From Sphaeroforma arctica JP610 (lineage: Eukaryota > Opisthokonta > Ichthyosporea > Ichthyophonida): a stretch of DNA of 22,135 nucleotides. The notes beneath the pieces are model-generated. The model was not told the DNA's origin, made no database searches, and saw nothing but the letters and a program-made list of their open reading frames with translations. The stretch spans positions 1-22,135 of the forward strand of contig NW_014039789.1 of the NCBI RefSeq assembly GCF_001186125.1. Reading direction: 5' to 3'. The position numbers and the translations under genes were made by a program. Of the stretch, positions 19,101 to 22,135 are shown one piece after another; within the stretch, counting starts at the first letter, position 1; each line of letters opens with the position of its first letter.

Positions 19101-21686
19101 AGACAACCTATCACTAACACAGAGACACAAGCCACAAACCTTCACGAAGCCAAGCATGCAACCAATACTTAACATCTCACCCAGACAACAGACCCATCCA
19201 CATACGTTTCTTTGCGATACGTCTCCCCATACCTTGACTCTGTTTAATCAAACAACAGACCCATTCACGTACGTTTCTTTGCGATACGCCTCCCCATACC
19301 TTGACTCTGTTTAATCAAACAACAGACCCATTCACGTACGTTTCTTTGCGATACGCCTCCCCATACCTTGACTCTGTTTAATCAAACAACAGACCCATTC
19401 ACGTACGTTTCTTTGCGATACGCCTCCCCATACCTTGACTCTGTTTTCCTCTGCCTCTACGGCATCGGCCTCCAATTTCTCTCTCTCTGCCAACGTTACT
19501 CTGTTCTTTTTGCTCACAAACACAGGTCGTAACCTGACAGCCAAATGAGTTGGTCAGGTTATGAGTTGGTTAGGTTTGATCCATGCCATTAGGTACGGAT
19601 ATGCACTAGTGCTGTAGTAACATGTAGATACGTCTCTATAGAAACATATAGACATGTCTCGGTAGTAAAATATAGACATGTCTCTGTAGTAGCATATAGA
19701 CATGTCTCTGTAGTGACATATAGACATGTCTCTGTAGTAACATATAGACATGTCTCTGTAGTAACATATAGACATTTCTCTGTAGTAATGGATGGACATG
19801 TCTCCCTCGTGAGTCTGAATACGAGTTGAATTGCCTTCTTATAGGCATCGCGGTTTCATGCAATTTTGGTGAACCGGCATTGGGTACACTCTAAAAAATG
19901 AATGAAATTTGGGTTCCTGAAAAGCTAGGGAATAAGCTCAGACCCGGACTTAATTCGCGGGAAGATGTGTTCTAGGGTTTAGGGTTGTGTAGGGTTGTGT
20001 AGGGTAATTGTATACGTACAGTCAATTAGCACGACAGCATAATCCCAATTGCAGGCCCCAGTGCTGCTTGATACTGGGAGAGCATACGCTGTTCGCCCAT
20101 TTTGTCTATGGAGACTATCTGGAACTCCGTATAAGTTTATGTATAGGTACCCTCATGGAGAAGTACACGCTTTAAGCTTGGCCACACGTACAAACGCTCC
20201 GTACGTGTTGGCACACAAACCCCTTGCACGTGACAAAACGTACTCTGGTATAGTTCAAATATCCCTTTGCACGTGAAAAAACGTACTTTGGTATGGTTCA
20301 AATATCCCTTTACACGTGACAAAATGTACTCTGGTATGGTTCAAACATCCCCTTTGCACGTGACAAAACGTACTCTGGTTTGGTTCGAATATCCCTTTGC
20401 ACGTGACAAAACGTACTCTGGTATGGTTCAAATACCCCTATAGTTGGAGACTACTTCCACCCACCCGGCATTGTTTGCAACTGCACCCCTCACCCATGTC
20501 AGCCAAGTATAGCTCAACGCATACGTCTGCAACAACCGCTGTGCTGTTATATAGATAACGTCAACACACACGCCTGCTGCAGTGTATAGTCGTATTAAAC
20601 TGGACATAGACTCAAACGTATGTATACCTGATGTTGTGGCCGTCGTCACTCTCCTCTTCACTTCCGCTTTCACCGCTTGAGCTCTCTTCGCCTGACGATG
20701 CATCGGATTCGTCTGAGGCAAACTGTTGTGGTGTAGTACAAGCGTACGGGTTCAAACATGCAGTGCTCCACAGTTCACTTCACAGCTCAGTGACATGTGT
20801 GTGTGTGCAAGTACAATTTAACCTTGATCTGGTCTCAAATACCAATCCATGAGAACGACATGTATCAAGCATGCGTGTGGATATTTCTGAGGAATCATGC
20901 ATAGGGTTTTAGGGTTTACGGTTTACAAAACCCGAAAACTCTATAAACCGTACATGCCATACAAACAAAACCCTGCGTCACTACGAAGCTTCAACAGCGA
21001 TTACGTATGGCTGTATGCTGCATGTGGCTATCCTAGTCCGGTACAACAGTTGGTACTAATACTTATACCCGTAGGTAGGGAACTTGTACTTCTGAATCCG
21101 AGTTGCAGTAGACTGCAATGTCTATAGATCGTGGGTGTCAAAACTACCCGTCTCTACCAGGCGTTTTAAACGCTAATGATCACCTTGTCATGGCCAACAC
21201 ATAATAAGGCGTAAAAAGGTGTGCCGTTGTGTCTGGCGAAGAGACTGTGTGAGTGTCGTACCAATATATTGGCTGTAGAAAAGAATGCCTTCTGTAGCCT
21301 GCCCTTATTCATATGCATACACATACGGATAATCATACTTTTGTACACCAACACTGAGGACGCATATATGAGTGTGAACTAGTAACTAAAACTCAGCAAA
21401 TGAACCATTAATTGAACTATTAATTAAAACTCAGAACATGAACTATTAATTAAAACTCAGTAAATAAATAACTAAATAAAATTCAATAAAAAAACTATTA
21501 ATTAATACCCAGTACATAAACTATTAATTAACCTCAGAACATGACCTGGAGTGCAGTGCCTTGCATGTGCTTCACTGTGTACCTGTGCCACGGGCTGTTG
21601 TGCTGTGAGTGACTCTTGTGCTCGTGCGCGGAGTGCCTCTCGCCGTTTAGCCAAAGCCTCGTCATCTGACTCATTTGCATCTGGAA
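15786..21686 (-). CDS. MFAP1: MFAP1, spliceosomal B-complex protein (C-terminal ~300 residues, 8 exons; 5' end off window)
   Basis: Exons in transcript order: 21686-21583, 20722-20628, 19533-19434, 18680-18596, 18309-18218, 17475-17358, 16820-16651 and 15926-15786 (TAG). All have GT-AG borders and every codon split at a joint fits. Matches to animal MFAP1: SDDEALAKRREALRARAQE; an acidic Ser/Glu segment; RLRPVFVSKKNRVTLAERE (human RLKPVFIRKKDRVTVQERE); QRIVGEI; EEEEYEKWKVRELQRIQRDR (human DEEEYEAWKVRELKRIKRDR); NYRYLQKYYHKGAF; KTILPKVMQVKNFGRSGRTK, then YTHL. MFAP1 is a nuclear factor that joins the spliceosome at the B complex with PRP38 and SNU23. The acidic and coiled-coil-prone segments are typical. 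The C-terminus is shorter than in human, ending NKYAGVGGARV. The start and first exons (about 120-140 residues) lie beyond 22135. Each sizeable intron holds its own repeats. Confidence 0.93.
16105..16235. repeat. (TA)n microsatellites in an MFAP1 intron
   Basis: Alternating TA tracts at about 16109-16138, 16160-16184 and 16217-16231 lie in intron 15927-16650. They are simple sequence without further structure. Confidence 0.9.
16333..16650. repeat. ~44-bp minisatellite running into an MFAP1 5' splice site
   Basis: About eight units, one of them about half length, start AAGCTGTGTATGATA and end ACACATACACGTCTA or ACACATACACCCTTA. Two unit subtypes alternate. The last, truncated unit ends at 16650, where the minus-strand donor AAG|GTGTGTGTG begins. 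Each unit carries GTGTATGTG on the minus strand, close to that donor. Confidence 0.85.
16821..17357. other. MFAP1 intron without obvious repeats
   Basis: This 537-bp intron (donor GTAGGT on the minus strand at 17357, acceptor ATCACAG at 16821) shows no clear tandem array. It is the exception among the larger MFAP1 introns. No exon or RNA is recognised in it. Confidence 0.6.
17488..17676. repeat. 27-bp minisatellite, 7 copies, beside an MFAP1 3' splice site
   Basis: Seven 27-bp units of the form ATGGGGGTTTACGACACACC followed by TTATGCT. The first begins 12 bp from the exon edge at 17475. On the minus strand each unit supplies AACCCCCATTGCA- or AACCCCCATAGCA-like sequence, which stands where the pyrimidine-rich part of the 3' splice site would be. 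The 9-codon periodic frame QWGFTTHLM is a by-product of the unit length. Confidence 0.9.
17720..18217. repeat. GTGATAGTGT-type degenerate array filling the donor half of an MFAP1 intron
   Basis: Words GTGATAGTGTCAGGTGAGGG and TATAGTGTGATAGTGTTAGG alternate for about 500 bp with higher-order units of roughly 120 bp (compare 17795-17890 with 17900-17990). The array reaches the donor at 18217: the minus strand reads CAG|GTACACTATAACAC, itself array-like. With the 27-bp array it makes up almost the whole intron. Confidence 0.8.
18429..18584. repeat. 78-bp direct repeat, 2 copies, in an MFAP1 intron
   Basis: Copies start at about 18429 and 18507. They share ACGTATATCATAGTATGT, then CTTCTACCCCACTG with few differences, diverging toward the end. 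The second copy ends just before the donor of exon 18596-18680. Confidence 0.8.
19187..19445. repeat. 67-bp tandem array that copies an exon end and its 5' splice site
   Basis: Junction strings start at 19232, 19299, 19366 and 19433, exactly 67 bp apart. On the minus strand each reads CAGAGTCAAG|GTATGGGGAG, that is the last ten bases of an MFAP1 exon plus the donor. The copy at 19433/19434 continues into real coding sequence; the other three are followed by TTTAATCAAACAACAGACCC-type intron sequence. So one genuine and three near-perfect decoy donors stand in a row. Confidence 0.9.
19613..19804. repeat. 24-bp minisatellite with palindrome AGACATGTCT, about 8 copies
   Basis: The unit is ACATATAGACATGTCTCTGT followed by AGTA, in MFAP1 intron 19534-20627. 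AGACATGTCT recurs at 19650, 19674, 19698, 19722 and 19746, and GGACATGTCT at 19794; the copy near 19770 has one change. The periodic frame MSICYYRD on the minus strand is a by-product of the 24-bp period. Confidence 0.9.
19971..20006. repeat. Telomere-like TTTAGGG words in an MFAP1 intron
   Basis: TAGGGTTTAGGGTT is followed by GTGTAGGGTTGTGTAGGGTA, a short degenerate TTTAGGG-type tract. Similar words occur at about 18350-18362, 18924-18938 and 20903-20918. Confidence 0.6.
20221..20443. repeat. 43-bp minisatellite with an E-box in every copy, 5 copies
   Basis: The unit is CCCTTTGCACGTGACAAAAC followed by GTACTCTGGTATGGTTCAAATAT. CACGTG stands at 20227, 20270, 20313, 20357 and 20400 (spacings 43, 43, 44, 43) and is unchanged in all copies although neighbouring bases vary. 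It lies in MFAP1 intron 19534-20627. Confidence 0.9.
21380..21540. repeat. AT-rich ~22-28 bp tandem repeat in an MFAP1 intron
   Basis: Five to six degenerate units AACTATTAATTAAAACTCAG plus a short variable tail (AACATG, TAAATAAAT) lie in intron 20723-21582, close to the donor of exon 21583-21686. Confidence 0.8.
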
Positions 21687-22135
21687 CTGTTCTCAAGGAA
21701 CACACAAGTTACCATGTCGACATAAATGAGTACACACATGTTACCATGACGACGTATATGAGTAGTCACATACGTGCGCACCATGTGTATATTGAAGGAG
21801 CACTCACATCACATATCGCCACAACCCCCTGTCTACAGAACCAGCGACACACGCCCAGAACGTAGCCACGTATACCCGTGTCACCACATGTTTATACTGT
21901 ACAGATAAATTTTGGGCCAGGTTTACACTCCAACCAGGTGTCTATCTTTAATTAGCTACATATTACGTTTAGGTTTCCAAAGGGGTTAGCATTTTTAGAG
22001 TTGGTCAAATATGTTGGTCTATAACAAAAAACATTTAGTCGGTAGAAGACAATTTTGTCATGCTGACGCACAATCACACATATACTCACTCATTCACTCA
22101 CTCACTCGCAAACACACACACACAAACACACACAC
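21687..22135. other. Incomplete MFAP1 intron at the right edge
   Basis: After the minus-strand acceptor GAGAACAG at 21687-21694 no further exon is recognised to the window end. Two diverged copies of about 36 bp (ACACAAGTTACCATGTCGAC and ACACATGTTACCATGACGAC) lie at about 21700-21770. The last 60 bp are CACT and CA simple sequence. The N-terminal MFAP1 exons must lie beyond the window. Confidence 0.6.

Noticed and set aside
19554-19863. Minus-strand frames with MSICYYRD or HVYMLLQR periods, looking like a repeat protein
   Set aside because: A by-product of the 24-bp minisatellite inside a well-supported MFAP1 intron.

Overview
The window is nuclear DNA from an intron-rich eukaryote. Reading both strands gives three host genes with spliceosomal introns. 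An MFAP1-type splicing factor, TACTAAC/TACTAAT branch sites, an AATAAA poly(A) signal and several short TTTAGGG-like tracts fit this. The mix would suit a unicellular relative of animals (an ichthyosporean, for example) or another protist. That assignment is an inference with low confidence.

Left part (1-5.1 kb, + strand). First comes the last coding exon of an inositol-phosphatase-superfamily enzyme, closest to 3'(2'),5'-bisphosphate nucleotidase (527-1171). It is followed in the same direction by a four-exon (possibly five-exon) kinase-like phosphotransferase of the aminoglycoside/choline/ecdysteroid kinase superfamily (exons 1632-1777, 2580-2883, 3441-3623, 4004-4894). Every exon joint of the kinase is phase-consistent.

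Middle (about 5.3-14.7 kb) is a graveyard of mobile DNA. A broken Ty3/gypsy-like LTR retroelement lies on the minus strand (about 5.36-12.2 kb): Gag with zinc knuckles, protease, reverse transcriptase, RNase H, a module that looks like the one after RNase H in DIRS elements, and an integrase zinc-finger segment. A 514-bp solo LTR with a perfect 5-bp target duplication is nested inside it (6869-7382). Next to it is a decayed PIF/Harbinger-like (DDE_Tnp_4) DNA transposase on the minus strand (about 13.49-14.40 kb). A T-rich minisatellite with the same unit occurs at about 5.30, 13.25 and 14.70 kb, at the edges of these elements.

Right part (15.3-22.1 kb, minus strand) is the C-terminal ~300 residues of MFAP1, a spliceosomal B-complex protein. 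It is split over eight exons whose phases all fit, and the gene continues off the right edge.

The most striking overall pattern is that most introns of the kinase and MFAP1 genes carry a private minisatellite, with a different unit each time. Several arrays start at, or run into, a splice site. The clearest is a 67-bp array that copies the end of an MFAP1 exon together with its 5' splice site. Other arrays carry regularly spaced CACGTG E-boxes or p53-half-site-like palindromes.
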